A stretch of DNA of 64,000 bases, from the NCBI GenBank assembly GCA_011037195.1, contig JAAEAF010003769.1:95619-159618 (forward strand), written 5' to 3'. The notes below the pieces were generated by a model. The model made no database searches and was not told the origin of the DNA. It saw only the letters and a program-made list of their open reading frames with translations. This DNA is from Triatoma infestans. Lineage: Eukaryota; Arthropoda; Insecta; Hemiptera; Reduviidae. The position numbers and the translations under genes are program-made. Below are positions 12,501-25,900 of the stretch, one piece after another. How positions within the stretch are numbered: position 1 is the stretch's first letter; every line of letters begins with the position of its first letter.

Positions 12501-15500
12501 ATATTCCAAATGGCTAAATAAAATGATTGTAAACAATTAAGTGAAGTGCATTCACGCAATACCATGCATCGGCAACTTCCCAGAGGTGTCAGAGGGCCAA
12601 GCACTTGTAGTAAATAAAGGAATAAATAAATGAAAGGTACGTAAATTACAGTAGGAGAAAATCGTGTGAGTGCAAAACACTTACGATTAAAAACGGTTAA
12701 TCTGCATCAATATTCAATTACCGTTAAAAATATGTCTAGTGTTCTTGCAAAAGAAGTCGTTTTCCTTCTACGCATTAAATTGGATACAGGTAATACCAAT
12801 ATCATTTGTTCTACACAGACCCTATTCCATTCCTTATAGTTTTAGCTTTTGCTATAACCATTATTAAGTCTCAAGGACAGATCATGTTTGACTGTATTTG
12901 GTTGGATCCTTATTTAGCCACAGACAACTAAGCATAAGTTACGTTGACGATATGTCGTCCAAAATAAGGAATAATAAATAACGTTCTGAAACTATTAAAA
13001 ACGTTGTTTGGAAACAAGTTTTAAAACTATACATTCTGTCCTTTGTTTATGTGTTTTATTTATTCTTATATTTCTTTTTTGGCAGACCTCCACCCTATCG
13101 GTTGGTGGTCGAGGCGCTGTGGGGCTAAGCTCCCATGACATGGGTTAATATTGGAGGCTGAGGAATTCTTTTCAAGCAGTTTTGCACCATTTGACACAGA
13201 TTTCTGTTGATAATGTTAAGAGGGGTGAGGGATTAGGCGCCGAAGACTCAAGGGGTGTGAGCCTGGTATATACATAGTTTTGAGTGTGTGTGTGGGGGAG
13301 AGACAGAGATAGAGAACAAAATATCTCAAAATCGAAAAAGGAAGCTCAAAGTTGATTGACTAGCACCAATTTTGTTAGACTGAAGACGCAAAAATTTAGT
13401 GCCACTAATACAAACTGCTTTTATGAAAAAATGCGTTACTCCTACTAAAATTTAGCTGTGCACCCACACATTCAAAGTATAATAGAGTCCCTGCGATAGA
13501 TATTGCGATTCTCTAATGTACTAATATTATTAGAAAATTTACTTTCTTTCAGCAAGTTCTAAGAAAGAAAGATTCCTTAGAAATCCTAACTTCAAAAAAC
13601 AAGTATATAGAAAGTCTCCTACTTTCTCTTCTGAGAGCTCACTTTTTAATTTCTTTTCTGCTATATGAGAAAGTTTTACAACTGTCTCAGATTTTCGAAT
13701 TTGACTTTTTACAAAAACATATGCGTAGAGGTCCACTGAATACAAACAAGCAGTTTTTACAAATTGGTGGTGGGCTTTATGTGTGTCAGCATAACTCCAA
13801 AACGGAAAATCATCAAAATTATAGAAGAATACAAAAATAAAAGCATAAAAATACTCAAAGTGTAAAAAAGTCGTTGAACCAAAGTGGCCAAATGATAAAA
13901 ACATCTGAGAAATGTGTTCAGTACGTTTAAAGCACAACACAATTAATAACTGTAACATAATTTTCTTAGCGATTACCTCGGGCATAATACATCTTGAAGA
14001 GTATCCCAATAATTATCAAGAGCAGGTACAGCTCTTTTATGACACAGCATTTGATATCTCAACACCAACTGGATGCATAGGAATAATGAAATTGTGTCGT
14101 ATGATGTATTCACATAAGCTTCTAAATTTTTCTAAGAAGAATATAAACGGAAATATGTTAGTTAGTAAATTATACTATTAAATATTTAAGGAAGATGATC
14201 CAAAATGATTCTCTTAAACAAAAATTGTTAAAAACGACAGAATTCGTTCATAAGGTATTTTGTTTTTATTTTTATTTGCTTATTAACTGTTTCTCCAATT
14301 ACTTTTAAGAGTGACATATGAATTTTTTGAGAAAAATCTGGGGTGAAACGCTTAAGCGACATCTCTTACACCAATTAATACAATTTAATCAACAATTTTC
14401 TTTAAAATTGCAATGTTTACAATGTTTGGTTCGGCTGGGCATAAAAAAAAGTGTTCGTGTCAAAACCCCTACATTAATTTTTTGGTGGAAAAATGTTACA
14501 AATAAAATTGATAAGTTTTTGTCTATGCAGCGAGCCTTCTAAGTTTAAAGAAAATTGTGTTGCCGTTTTCGAATAAATGAAAAAAAAAAAAATCAAACGG
14601 TGTCTGCCATAATATGAAAGTTGCAACACGCTTAGAATACGTTTCTCACCCACCACCATACCCGCAACTACGCCCTTACCTACTACCTCCGCTATTGAAA
14701 ACGTTCTCCGCTATTGGAAAACGCTTTTTCATTAAGAAACGTTCGGTTTTTCAAAATAAGTGCCTCCCAAAAAAAGTATTCTACTTTAAAAACATTTATT
14801 TAGGTGACTTCGGCCATTCGAGTTCTGGCAACCCAATGCAATGTTTAAATTGAAAAATAAAAATGCTGAAAACTCAAAAACCTATTCTGTAAAGTCGCAC
14901 TTCCGGTTGAGCGATTTTTCTAAAATTTGGTGTTCTAGCAATTGCTTCTAATGTGTATTAATATTATACACATGGAAAACCATAAGAACTGTTTCCTTAG
15001 AACCCGCCACAAAATCAATTTCCCCAGGAAAATGTTTTAAATGAAAGTTCTGTAGATATATACGAAAATCATTGTAAAAAAAAATCGGAGTTTTCGAGAA
15101 GATCGCGAAAAATTGAAAAAAAATCATTCAGTAAAGTCACAGTTCCTCTTGATGGATTTTGCCCGAAACTTTCATGTCACATACGGTCGTAAACCCTACA
15201 GAATACTAAATTTGAGCTTACTGCCATTTTTCGTTGTTGAGATATCTTAACACACAAATGTATATATTATTATTATTATTATTATATGGGTGCCTATCAG
15301 CGTGGGACGACCTAGGCCAAAATGGCTTTTACCCCTTAACTGATCTCCTCCAGCAGTTTACCGGTCTGTCTACAATATCCTTCAACTCCGATCCCCCAGG
15401 CTTTCCCGTGAGCCTAATCCAAAACCTAGTACAGGCAAATCGGGGACACCGACATAAATAGTGATACACAGTTTTCCCTTACACCATCATCATAATTCTG

Positions 15501-18500
15501 ACCTATGGTCTAGACGTCCTCCCTATTTTATGTAAATGATTAAGCTCCCATGTGTGTTGACACTACAACTACTACAGTCCCCAATCTTATCCAACTCAGA
15601 GACGGGAGATAAACCCCCCTTGCTTAAGACCTTTAATATATCTTTTGGCCTGGAGGCACCCAGTCCTCCTAGAGTTTCACCAAAACTCTCGTTTCCCAAA
15701 ATCTAATCTGTAAATCGCAGAAGCTCTTAGTGACGGCAAGGGCTGGCTCGGAACCCCAAAAAGATGAGGAAGATCTCTCCCTAGCCAGCCGGTCCGCCCT
15801 CTCATTCCCCTCTGTTTCGCATACTCGGAAACCCAGAAGAGCTGCACTTTGCAGCATATACATTCGCTAAAAACCTTTTTTTCGAACTCGAGGGATCTCA
15901 AAACATATATTTCCGTGAAAAATTAATGTCGAAAATTTGATGCGATTGCAATACTTACTCTTAATAAGGAATAACTAAAGTAAAAGAGTGACACTAATTT
16001 TTCTTAAAAATACAAAAAATAAAATAAGGTATAATATTTCATAGTAAAATAATAGTAAAGATTATTTTAGAGTAATTGGCAAAGTGGAGCCTTTAGGATT
16101 CCACGAGTTAATTAATTTACGAGACTGGAAATAAGAGAAAAATTGAGAACAAAATTCAATTTTGTTCCGTAAATACAATTTTACTCCCAACTTTTTTTCA
16201 ATGAAAGCATGAGCTTTGGTTTCAACGTTATTTGAGTTGACGACGTTATTGGCGATTAATTTAGTAATTCTCCTTGGAGGTTGCAACTCTTTTAAAACTC
16301 ATCAACACCAAATTTCATGCCCCCATTTTATGTGCCAATTTCTAGTCTAGTCTATTCTAGAACCCGGGGCCTCCAAAGAGGTTCAGCACTTAGACCATGT
16401 CTGGGCCCATTATCCACCCCATAGAGCGCCTCACCATCAGCCCTGAATCATTAAGGAATGCCAGTGCTGAGGCGAGTGTACCCAATGTAGTTTTCAAGTA
16501 ATTTTTCCTTTATCTTGCTGTATCTCGTCTCATCTTTGCACTCTAGACGTTTGTTTCAATTCTCCCTTAAGCCTGGTATGAGAAAATACGTCGATTACAA
16601 TTTTCGAACATAGTTTGAGGTTCCCTGATTATGAAAAAATGTTTTTAGCAGTGTCGTTTTTGGAGTGTGTAAACAATTATCTCAAAAACAAAAAATCGCA
16701 GAAATTCCATTTAGGTACCATTATCGATCATCTGTCACTTAGGTATTGGATAAAATCCAACAGTTAATCCCTATGCCCACAGTTAATAGCTACACACTTA
16801 TATTCTGGAAGGCAACGATAGTAATCCAAATTAAGTGAGATCATTATGGGCCATTTTTTTTTGAGTTTGCATAAATTTGATTAAAATTACTTACTACTAG
16901 TAAATATAAAGTTTTGCCCATTATTGCAGAGAATAAATCCATAGCAGCGCTTCCCTTAACCATAAAGAATTCACATATAAATAAATATTCTCTGCACGCA
17001 TTATCAACTAGAGCATATTGTTCACTGCGGAATAGTGCTTCATATGGATACTGTAAAGCAAAAGCACATTTAAAAAAAAAATTAAAGAAAATAAAAAACC
17101 TTAATCATACAATAATTTGGAACTTACTCTATTTTCAGTTTTCTGCGCAGAATGAGGGATTATAATAGGTGCTTCAAAAAGAGTTGTGAGTACATCTGCT
17201 CTGTTGCCTATTGTAAATACTGTATTCTTTTGCTTTAGAGAAGCTTTGTTAAACAAACCTCTTGATCCTGTTTCTTCAACACCCATCAGATCATCTTTTG
17301 TGGCAGCATTTTCATACTAAGAAATAAATATCTATTTTATGTTTTTATCTTTTAGTAACAGATTTATATTAGCGAGAACTAAATTATAAAGATAAATTAC
17401 AAAGTCATAAAAGAATTAGTAAATTATGTAAAATTTTATCGACTTCACTATCATCTTACCATTAATTTATTTAATAATGATGAATATGATTTAAAATAAG
17501 AATAATAAATTTTACTCATAGTATCCACATATTCTCCACATATCTCTTGGGCGACAGCTCGTTCATTTGTTGAAGCAAATTCAAAAAACAATCTAAAAAA
17601 AACAATTCTTATGGATTATACATCAAAGAAAACGTTTTTTGGCTTGTTCTGATCTACCGAGCAATCTTGCTGCTACCTAAGTATATTCTATCATGTAACT
17701 AGGTACAACCCGTAAAATAAATAAATTCGTTTTTGTTTTTTTTTTAGTTCCTCTATTAGAATATGAGGAAACTGTAACATCTAAAATCGGACATGACTTC
17801 ATATATTAGCAATATTATTTTTGGCAGACTAAGCATAAGGTGGATATTATATTTTAACATTATATGTAAATTAACTTTGATTTTAAATTTAAGAAACATT
17901 AATCAAAAGAATTAACTGCTCGGTAAAGATAAAAAGGAATGCATGGAGAAATCCTTCTCATCACCTGCATCAGTCTATGTATATATAATTTCAAAAAAAA
18001 ACGAAAATAAATATTACTTGTACTTGAGCATCGCATTCTGTGGCACTTGATAATTGGCCATAGGCTTTCTAAATTTTGAAATTTGTTCCAGCAGGTAAGA
18101 GCGAATTTTTGAAACAGCTTTTACTTTTAATTTTTCCAAAATTTCTCGAACATCTTGACAACATTTTACTTCTTTGAAACTTTGTTCTTTAACAAAACCT
18201 ATTTTATGATTTAAAACAGACAATTGGTTTAGAAATTCTTTATCAGTTACAGGTGTATCCAAAATTCCGCTGAAATATAAAGTTAACTGTTATTTTTTCT
18301 TATTACAAAAGTAATTTACATAAATAAAAATAATGAAGTAATCTTTACTTGATTAATGACTCAGAAACGACCATATCATCAATAAACTGACTAAGTTGTC
18401 CTCTAACCGCTTGACGATTGTGTAGTTGCTGGCTCATTATAATAGACTTTCTTTGAAGATAAACTATTTCACTGCTTATACTTCCTAAATCTGATTGAAA

Positions 18501-19264
18501 ACTTAAGAGCATCGATTCCATGCGCTGAAATAAAAACTTCTTTAATAAATGACAAGAAAATTTCATAACAAATTGTCATTTGATACTTTTATCAGTGAAA
18601 CTATTATTCTGACTCCCAACTTTCAGCCTTCAACTCTTAAAACAGTCAGTAGCTAATAGAATTTTCTGGTTTTTCCCATTCATATTCCATACCTAAGATG
18701 TAAGAGAACCAGTTCTAATGAGAGCTTAGTTTGGCATGTTCTTTTAAGAAATATAAGAGAAGTAAACAATTATCAATCGAGAATTTGATCTGCAATAAAG
18801 ATGCTAATCCGGAAAAAATAATCCGCAAGAACCAGGGAATGTCTAAACAATTGTTTATTTACAGTGATAGTTTATCATTATTATTTATGGTATACATAAT
18901 TAATTATTATAATGTGCACACAAAAATGTTGAGATGTAGGAAGTGTGGTAGTTAGGAGAAGTCTCAACGATATCTGTCAAGAATAACTGTTTACCCTTTT
19001 TATCTTAATGAAGATGCAAGGATTACTATGAAGAATGAACTATCATATTAATTCTTTTACCTCCAGAATGTTATCACAGGCAGCAATTTGGTTGTGTAGA
19101 CTAACAATATTCTGACTCTCCTTAATATAATCTTGTATTGATTTATTTTCTACTTCCTTGAGATGCTTTTCTATCTGTTTAGAATACTGTCTCAAATCAG
19201 TGCCAGATTGTAAAACTTCTTGAACTTCATCATCTTCCAAATAACATTCCAAATTTCCATCCAT
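9545..19264 (-). CDS. VPS52: Vacuolar protein sorting-associated protein 52 (GARP/EARP subunit), complete
   Basis: Eleven coding exons in transcript order: 19061-19264, 18349-18524, 18018-18269, 17460-17592, 17128-17316, 16895-17050, 13977-14131, 10993-11077, 10359-10562, 10108-10279, 9545-9795. They sum to 1977 nt (658 residues plus stop) and every phase closes. Vps52 is a coiled-coil subunit of the GARP and EARP tethers that catch endosome-derived vesicles at the trans-Golgi and recycling endosomes. Diagnostic matches to the human protein include SIQDYIKESQNIVSLHNQIA (residues 42-61), SSEI with NRQAVRGQL, KVKAVSKIRSYLLEQISKFR, YALVDNACREYLFICEFF, LDNYW, QLVFLINNYDM, LSPHFGG and the C-terminal RAQLINIHHIKVEIKKYK. 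The start is the ATG at 19264; a GTG three codons upstream is not needed. The human protein has about 50 more N-terminal residues. Exon 10 uses a GTTAGT donor. Introns 6 and 7 are swollen by transposons. Confidence 0.95.
11195..11460 (+). repeat. Dispersed repeat family B, copy 2
   Basis: It reads GTGAAATGCGTTAATATTGC, ATTCGGTTGAACGGATTTTC, AAGCGGCTTGTACCATTTGA and GAAGGGTGAAAGGTTGAGCG, then a GC-rich tail and TCTCTCTC/TATATA microsatellite. It lies in VPS52 intron 7. The 158-codon open frame on the other strand comes from this repeat and the GA run. Confidence 0.65.
11525..11990 (+). repeat. Dispersed repeat family B, two partial copies
   Basis: Two diverged copies of the same core (TTTTGTGAAATGCGGTAATA near 11533 and TTGACACAGAATTTTCTTGA near 11943) follow the copy at 11195-11460 head to tail in VPS52 intron 7. 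Confidence 0.5.
12036..12250 (+). repeat. Dispersed repeat family B copy with CA/GT microsatellite
   Basis: The core GTGAAATGCGTTAATATTGC...CAAGCGGCTTGTACCATTTG is nearly the same as at 11195-11460. It ends in an ACACAC tract directly followed by a GTGTGT tract (12147-12195), which can fold back on itself. Confidence 0.65.
13000..13280 (+). repeat. Dispersed repeat family B, longest internal copy
   Basis: This copy lines up with 1-300 over its whole length, from TTTGGAAACAAGTTTTAAAA to GTTAAGAGGGGTGAGGG, with a GT run just after it. It lies in VPS52 intron 7, close to exon 7. Confidence 0.65.
15255..15850 (-). mobile_element. Non-LTR retrotransposon 3' fragment (RNase H region, TAA tail)
   Basis: On the minus strand the reading shows ETEGNERADRLARER followed by WGSEPALAV, the classic end of an RNase H domain (last acidic residue in GNERAD) of an I-like non-LTR polyprotein. 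The element then decays and ends at the (TTA)n run at 15263-15285, which is a (TAA)n tail on the element's own strand. It is inside VPS52 intron 6, broken by frameshifts and truncated at 5'. Confidence 0.7.
15850..15985 (+). repeat. Dispersed repeat family C, terminal fragment
   Basis: It reads TTCGCTAAAAACCTTTTTTT, GGGATCTCAAAACATATATT and TGCGATTGCAATACTTACTC, a diverged match to the right end of the copy at 54935-55945. Confidence 0.6.
16580..16770 (-). repeat. Dispersed repeat family C, old fragment
   Basis: Degenerate matches in order are CGATTACAATTTTCGA, GTTTGAGGTTCCCTGA, TTTTTAGCAGTG and ATCTCAAAAACAAAAAATCG, the same order as in the reverse-oriented copies near 4025 and 31355. It lies in VPS52 intron 6. 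Confidence 0.45.
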
Positions 19265-19931
19265 GTTAACCACTAGACTCTTCTTTTCTTATTCTTTTTT
19301 GTTAATTTTTTAAAAACAACACTGTTTTATAATATGTTTTCTTATAGCAGTAAACAATTGCTTCAATAAACATAGCACGTTAGATTCAGTTTATCACTTA
19401 AACAATAACAGTAAAACACAAAAATTACATAAACTCAAAGGAAATTAAACACAAAGACGTGGAAGAGCTAAGAACTTCTCTTAACAGAACTTAATCACAC
19501 ATATAAATTAATAACATTGTAATTAATTTTTCAAATATTCTGCGCTAAATAACAAGAGGTGAGTTAAATGGTTCATAGTTTGATTTCAACTGTGTGTCAG
19601 CTGTTATAACCAACTCATGTACTTACGGAGTCCTGGAGGTTTTATTTTGGTGAGACACTGAGTCTGTGTTTTAGTTTTATCTAAATTATGTTTGGTTTGT
19701 TTTTTTGGGGGGCGATATATGTATAAATATTTGCATTTTTGAAATGTTAATAAAGAGCTAATAAAATAAAGTAGGTATCTTCATCAAGAATATAAGTTTT
19801 CACAAATTTAAACACAAGTTATCGTAATATCTTAGATTTCATAATTGTGAGATTTTCCTTTAAAATCATATTTGGAATATTTCTAAAATATCATTTATAA
19901 TAATTTTTTCTTAAGTTCTATTTTTATGTAG
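19265..19931. promoter_or_regulatory. Divergent intergenic region (VPS52 / FBXW5 promoters)
   Basis: Only 667 bp separate the start codons of VPS52 (minus) and FBXW5 (plus), so both promoters and 5' UTRs must lie here. No convincing TATA box position stands out. The last bases before the FBXW5 ATG are TTTTTATGTAG, a good splice acceptor, suggesting that FBXW5 has a non-coding first exon spliced onto the ATG exon. Confidence 0.6.
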
Positions 19932-22900
19932 ATGGATTGTGTCCTTGATCCTGAAGATTATCTGAGCCCTTGGATCATTATTCCAGATTCTATTTTGTTA
20001 CATATCTTCAATTATTTATCAGCAAAAGATGTACTGTACGCAGGATTAACATGCAAGCGATGGAATATGATTTCTTTAGATGAGATCTTATGGAAACATT
20101 TGTTTTTTCGAAAATTCTGTATCACTCCTGGACTTCCTATTGCTCCAGGTATTTGTTTTAAAAAGATATTGCTGCAAGAGTTTATTAAAAGAAAAAATAA
20201 TTTTTTTTTTTTGTAATTTGTTTAGGAAAGTATTCTTGGTACGAAGAGTATAAAAGATTATGTTATCAAACTCCTCGCGTTTGTTCGGAAGTACTCCATG
20301 GACATAGGCATGAAGTGCTCCACGTCAGTTTTTCACATGATGGTACCATGTTTGCAACTTCTTCAAAAGATGGATTCATTATGGTATAAAAGCAAACATA
20401 TATGTTTCAATATCAATGAAGGATTAGTAATAGACTAGTTAGAGCTTTATGATCTCTTTGGCGGTTGGAAGACAAGCAATTTACTCATATTTTATGTATC
20501 TATAAGATGGCCAGCGTGCCCTTCTTCTTGTGCTTCTGGTTTGAGCTTTTTAATCTATGGGAAATATAAAATTTACGCTTGGACATAACATATATTTCGT
20601 GTGAATTATACTTTTCCGTTTAATATCTGAGAAGTAATTTTCGATCCAATCGTCTTGCCCTGCGGTTTGCTATGCTACATTCACTACTTGATTCTAAAAC
20701 CAACGTGAGGATTGTACGGCTATCCAACACCTAAGGTTAAGAGCAGCTGCACTTTTATTAAAAATTCTAGGTTAATAGAAAATTTATCAATTAACATTGT
20801 GGTATTTATCTCAAGACAGAAAGCTTGAGTATTAAATGTTTCTCATCAGATTTTATTCATTTAATAATTTTTCATTGTCACCCTGTTTTTTTTTGTGATA
20901 AAATAATGTGACTTTATTATGATTTATAGAAAGAGAGCTGAAAGTAATAGAAACACCATCTTTTTTCACCAAGGATGTTACAAAAGTTTTAGTGCACAAA
21001 AACAGTTTTATAAAAATGTAAATATAAAAACGCGTATTATTATTATTATTATTCATCTGTGGGGGAGGGACCAAACCCTACATTATTCCAGCCCCACTGG
21101 GCCCATACAGCTACCCAAAGAAAAACAATAACAAACCGGGGCTAGACCAAAAATCCAGATCCAGGTCTAGCCCACTCTGAGATTCACCGCAGTCCGAACA
21201 AATCGAACCATAACCTAAATGGAAATAGCCTAAGATCTTCTACATACAACCTGTTCCGACCTAAGGTACTGGACCGGATTTTCTTACAACCTAAGCAATC
21301 TGTCGTAAGCTAAATGGGTGTTTCTTCCTCTACCTCACAATCCTTACAAAAGGGGTCTGGCATAAGGCCCATGACGTAGAGGTGTCTCCTTAAACCACAA
21401 TGCTCAATAAGGGATCCAACAGATGCATGAGGGAGGTTCGTGAAAGATATCTCATTAATAGCCCTGTCTAAGTGAACATCTTAGATTGCCAAAAACCAAC
21501 TGATCATAGGGATGAATGATGTGAAACTATCCGTGACTGGAAGCTTAACAGACATGTTCCTAAAGACACACCAACAACAGGCTCGGGACCGATGAAAGGG
21601 AGAATGGCGCCTAATTTGGCATACCCATCCACCTACTCATTCTCAAAAATTCCCATAAGACCGGCACACAGACTAGAAGTATATCCTTCGAGGAAGAAAG
21701 CTCTTCCAGTCTTCTAGAACATTCTAGACCAACTTAGAAGTGAAGACATGTACACAGCGCCTTCAACGCATCTTGACTGTCCGAGCAGATTCAAAGACCT
21801 CTTACGATAGTGTTATGTACCCGTTCATTCAAAATACTTCAAAGAATAGCATAAACCTCAGCCTGGAAAACTGTCCATTCACCAAGTGAGCTGCCTCAAA
21901 ATAGACGGCAGCTCCAGACCTACCATCCATTCTGGAACCGTCCGTGCAACACTGGATGTAATTATCAGGTATCACACCAGATGGAACCAATCTTTCGTAG
22001 AAGGGAACCTGATACCGTAAGAATGATCTAAAACAAAAGTCTTCAACATCTATCAGAAGAAAAACCTGTAATAGTGATAAACAAAACCAATAAATAGGTT
22101 TTATTACCTGACTTCAAAGGTCAGCGTTGTTTTCATGCACAAAAACTTTTCTAGCAACTTGGTAGATACAGAGACGCTTAAATTTTCATTCTTCACATAT
22201 TTTTATTTTTTTAGTTTTCTTAAAAGGTCCTTTGAACAGTATGAGTAAACTGTTAGTTTATTGAAGGATTTTCGGTGGTTAAATTCTTAATATCTACAGC
22301 CTTAGTTGAATTTTCTTTCCCTGTTACTTGTAAACAAAACTTTTGATATTTATTAATTTCTTAGATAATATTTATAGATTTTTCAACCTAATTAATATAT
22401 TCTTGTTGTTCTTGTATAACTTATTGTGTGAAGGTGTGGGATTCAGATTATCCAGTAAAAATTAAATACAGTTATGATATGAAAGAATTTAGTTGGAAAT
22501 GTACTCAGTTCTCTCAGTTTAATAAATCAGACACTCTACTACTCGTATCTGGTGTTCATTTTGGATCGCATAGTAGCACTTCAGGAGAAATAGCCGTTTT
22601 CTCACTACAAGGTATGAATTTTTAAGATTAAAATGGTATCTTTAGAATTTGTCTTTCTTGAATTTTATTGCGGTATAAATAGAAAGCTTCCACAGTGTTT
22701 CTTCTAAGAAGGAGTCCTCACAAGTGGTTTGGACATGCCTGAGATTTGTTCGTAGCTTGTTTCTTTTGCTTATTTGTGACTGGTTTCGGAAGTTCATCCA
22801 TCGGAGGAGTTAGTTTAGCCAAACTGTCTAATGTATGAAATCTAATGCTTGTATGTGGGGGATGGAAAAGTACTCTCTCAAAGTGTTTTCTATGAGGATT

Positions 22901-25900
22901 GTACTTCTTGTCTTATATAATTATGTGTTATAATCAATCGATGAAGTATACGACGGAAATATCAAAATGAAAGTCAACATTTCTACCCAGTCTAAACCAA
23001 AAAGTTGGATGAACATCCGAAACTTTAAAAAATAGGAGAATAGGGAAGTCTGTGAAGAACGCAATCTCAGTTATGTTTTCCTCTGAATTTCTAATTTCAT
23101 ATAAATTAAATAACATGTTAATTTATGAAAAACACTAAGAGTTTCCGGGCTGACCACGTCAGTAGTTTGCTAGAAACCACTCCGGAGACGCAGCCTCAAC
23201 CCGGAAACTCAAGTGTTTATCATGAAAATGGCTGTGGTGAAATATCATGTTACTTTCTCATTTTACAAAATGATATGTTAAGTTATGGACAAATCGAAAG
23301 ATTATTTAGATAGCAGATTACGACTGTAACTCGAGAATAAACGCTTAATATATAACGCAACTTAAAGCAACGGGGGAATCGACTTGGGTTCTGGCATGGG
23401 TTCTAACCTCCTATAATCCTAACCCCACAGTCCAAAATTCTTCGACAACATTCCTTGTCAACACTCCTTTCCTAGTGCCTTTTTTTTTTTACAAATGAAT
23501 TAATCAGAACATTATAAGAAATTCCAAAATACTAGTTACTAACTTTTAACTCTGTACGTACCCTGTTAACTTGTACTCCTCCAGATAATTTTTCCAGAGG
23601 TCTAAATAAAGATTTCTTCAGAGTTGATAGATAGATCAGAAATGTCTGAAATTCTTTTTGTGGTTTTTACAGGTAATATTAAATCCTTTGTGCATTGAAG
23701 CCACTACAAGTTATTTTGTTTAATTCTTATTATTTTTAGGTACTTTCCGCTTTTATCTATTTTTATTCTTGTAATTTTATATTTTTCCTACATATAGTAT
23801 TTCATACTAAACTCTCTTTATTAGGGACTCCCCAACAGCAAGTAAAAAAAGAAAAATGAATAATGTTAATGAAATAAGAATAGTGTAGCAATGATTGGTA
23901 TAGTTTCAGAGAAGAATTTAATCTTTTAATTTTCTGTAAACATAATGTATTTTTTGAAGTCACTTGTGATTTAACCTATTGATAAACTTATGATTTAGCG
24001 ATTATAATAAACTATATTTTTAGGTGGATTCCAGTTGCAATGCAGAGTCGGCAACAAACCATATGATATATTTGGTACATGGTACAGTGATAGACATCTA
24101 TTATCTGGAGATCTTTCTTGGTTAGCTCATTTAGTTAGCACTACTGGCTTGTGGATCAATAAGGCCTCTCAGGTTTATTGTTTTCTTATCTATTTGTTTA
24201 CCCACATAATTTTTTTTTTCAATCATTACAAAATTTACTATCAATTTTGTGACGAAATGTTTTGTTTTTTCTCACTACTGATGATTTTTACAAACTAACA
24301 TTTCTTTTAAGAGAGCTTTCCATCGTCTCTGTTCGACGCTTCCTCTGCTCGAAGGCCGTTACCATATAAACTTCCTTATAATAGATCATTCCAAGTCATT
24401 TTGGGTCTTCCTCTCTTTCTCCTACCCACTGCTTCCCATTTCCAGATTTGTTTAGCTGTCTTCTCTTGGTCCATTCTGTAAACATGTCCAAACCATTCCA
24501 ATCTTTTTTCTCTATCCTTCGCAAAATGTTACTTTTTAACTCCCATTATATCTCTCATTTCTTCGTTTCTCCTTTTCTCTAGTTTCAATACTCTTGCAGC
24601 CCTTTTCCAATGGTCCAGTTCTGTGGACAGAATGGTCCAGTTTTGGTCCCGAACTAACGGTGATAGTCCATGATTCTGCTCCAAGAATAGAAACATTTCT
24701 TTGTTCTTTTCAGTATATTACCGTACCAGAAGACTGGTTTCAGCATTCCTATTACTCTTTTGCCACTTCCTATTCATTTCTTCAATTCTTTATCCGAAGA
24801 ACCATCAGCCTCAATAATGGACCCCAAATATTTATTGCTTCACCCTTTTTATCTTCTTTCCATTCACTATTAACCTCATTATCGTTCCTTGTAGACAGAT
24901 ACTCCATTTTCATAAAAGTGATGCCCCAATCGTAACGTTTCCATCAAATTTCCTCATCATGTACCCTATATCTTCCTGGTCCTATGCTACAGTTGCCTCA
25001 TCATCTGCAACAAGTAAATTGTGCTGGAGTATATTTCCCGAAATAGGCGCTCCCCATTCTGTTCCAGTCCAGCAATATCACATCTAAATACATTTTGAAA
25101 GCGTAGGTTGAAATAAAGTGTATTCAAAATGTTTAACTGACTAAGGAAACTAAATATATTGTAGTGGGAGTTTCAGGGGTTTAAAATTAAAGACTGAATA
25201 CTATTATTACTGCACTATAATTAATATATATACCCTTACGATTCTAAGGACTTGACTTATGAGATTAAGAGACAGGGAGATAAACTCAATGAGAGACTGA
25301 GAAATAGGCAAGTGCTGATGTGTAGACTGGATATTTGTGGTTGGCTGATTGCACGGAAGGTGTCTTCGCTCTTGAAGAAGGTGATAGAATAGGGCCTCCA
25401 CTGTTTTTTTTTTCCTTCAATTTAGAGCCCTGTGGTAGGGGAAGTAGGACGGTGCTTCATCCCCAACCCTTGGTTGGCTTCGTTTCCTTTTATACGACCT
25501 TGGCGTTCCTTGTTGACAGCAGGGAACTAATTTGACTTGTAATATGCCATCACAATGTCAATTCACCCAAAGTCATTCTAGGCTGTTCAGTCAGAATATG
25601 TTATTTTAGTGATAATTTGACATAATTGCGGTACTCTAAATTACAACAGTAAAAGAAAGCAAAAAGATAAATCTTTTATTTTTTCAAGAAAATTTATTTA
25701 GTTTACGAGCTTGAGGTTTAGGGAGCTTCCTTCTAAAGTGTCCATTTACTTAATATGTAGAATGGTTCTATTATCTTTAAGATATTTAAAAATAATTAAT
25801 TTTATTATAAATATTTCAAAACTTTTGTTACAAATTGAGAATTTTAATAAGAGACAATTGTATGACATTAGACTATTATTATTATTATTCATGGGAACAA

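Noticed and set aside
13539..14009. 156-codon open frame on the minus strand
   Set aside because: It overlaps VPS52 exon 7 (13977-14131) in another frame and then runs through intron sequence; the peptide is low-complexity and matches no family.
19265..19273. Start of VPS52 three codons upstream
   Set aside because: The upstream codon is GTG, not ATG; the ATG at 19264 gives the family-like start.
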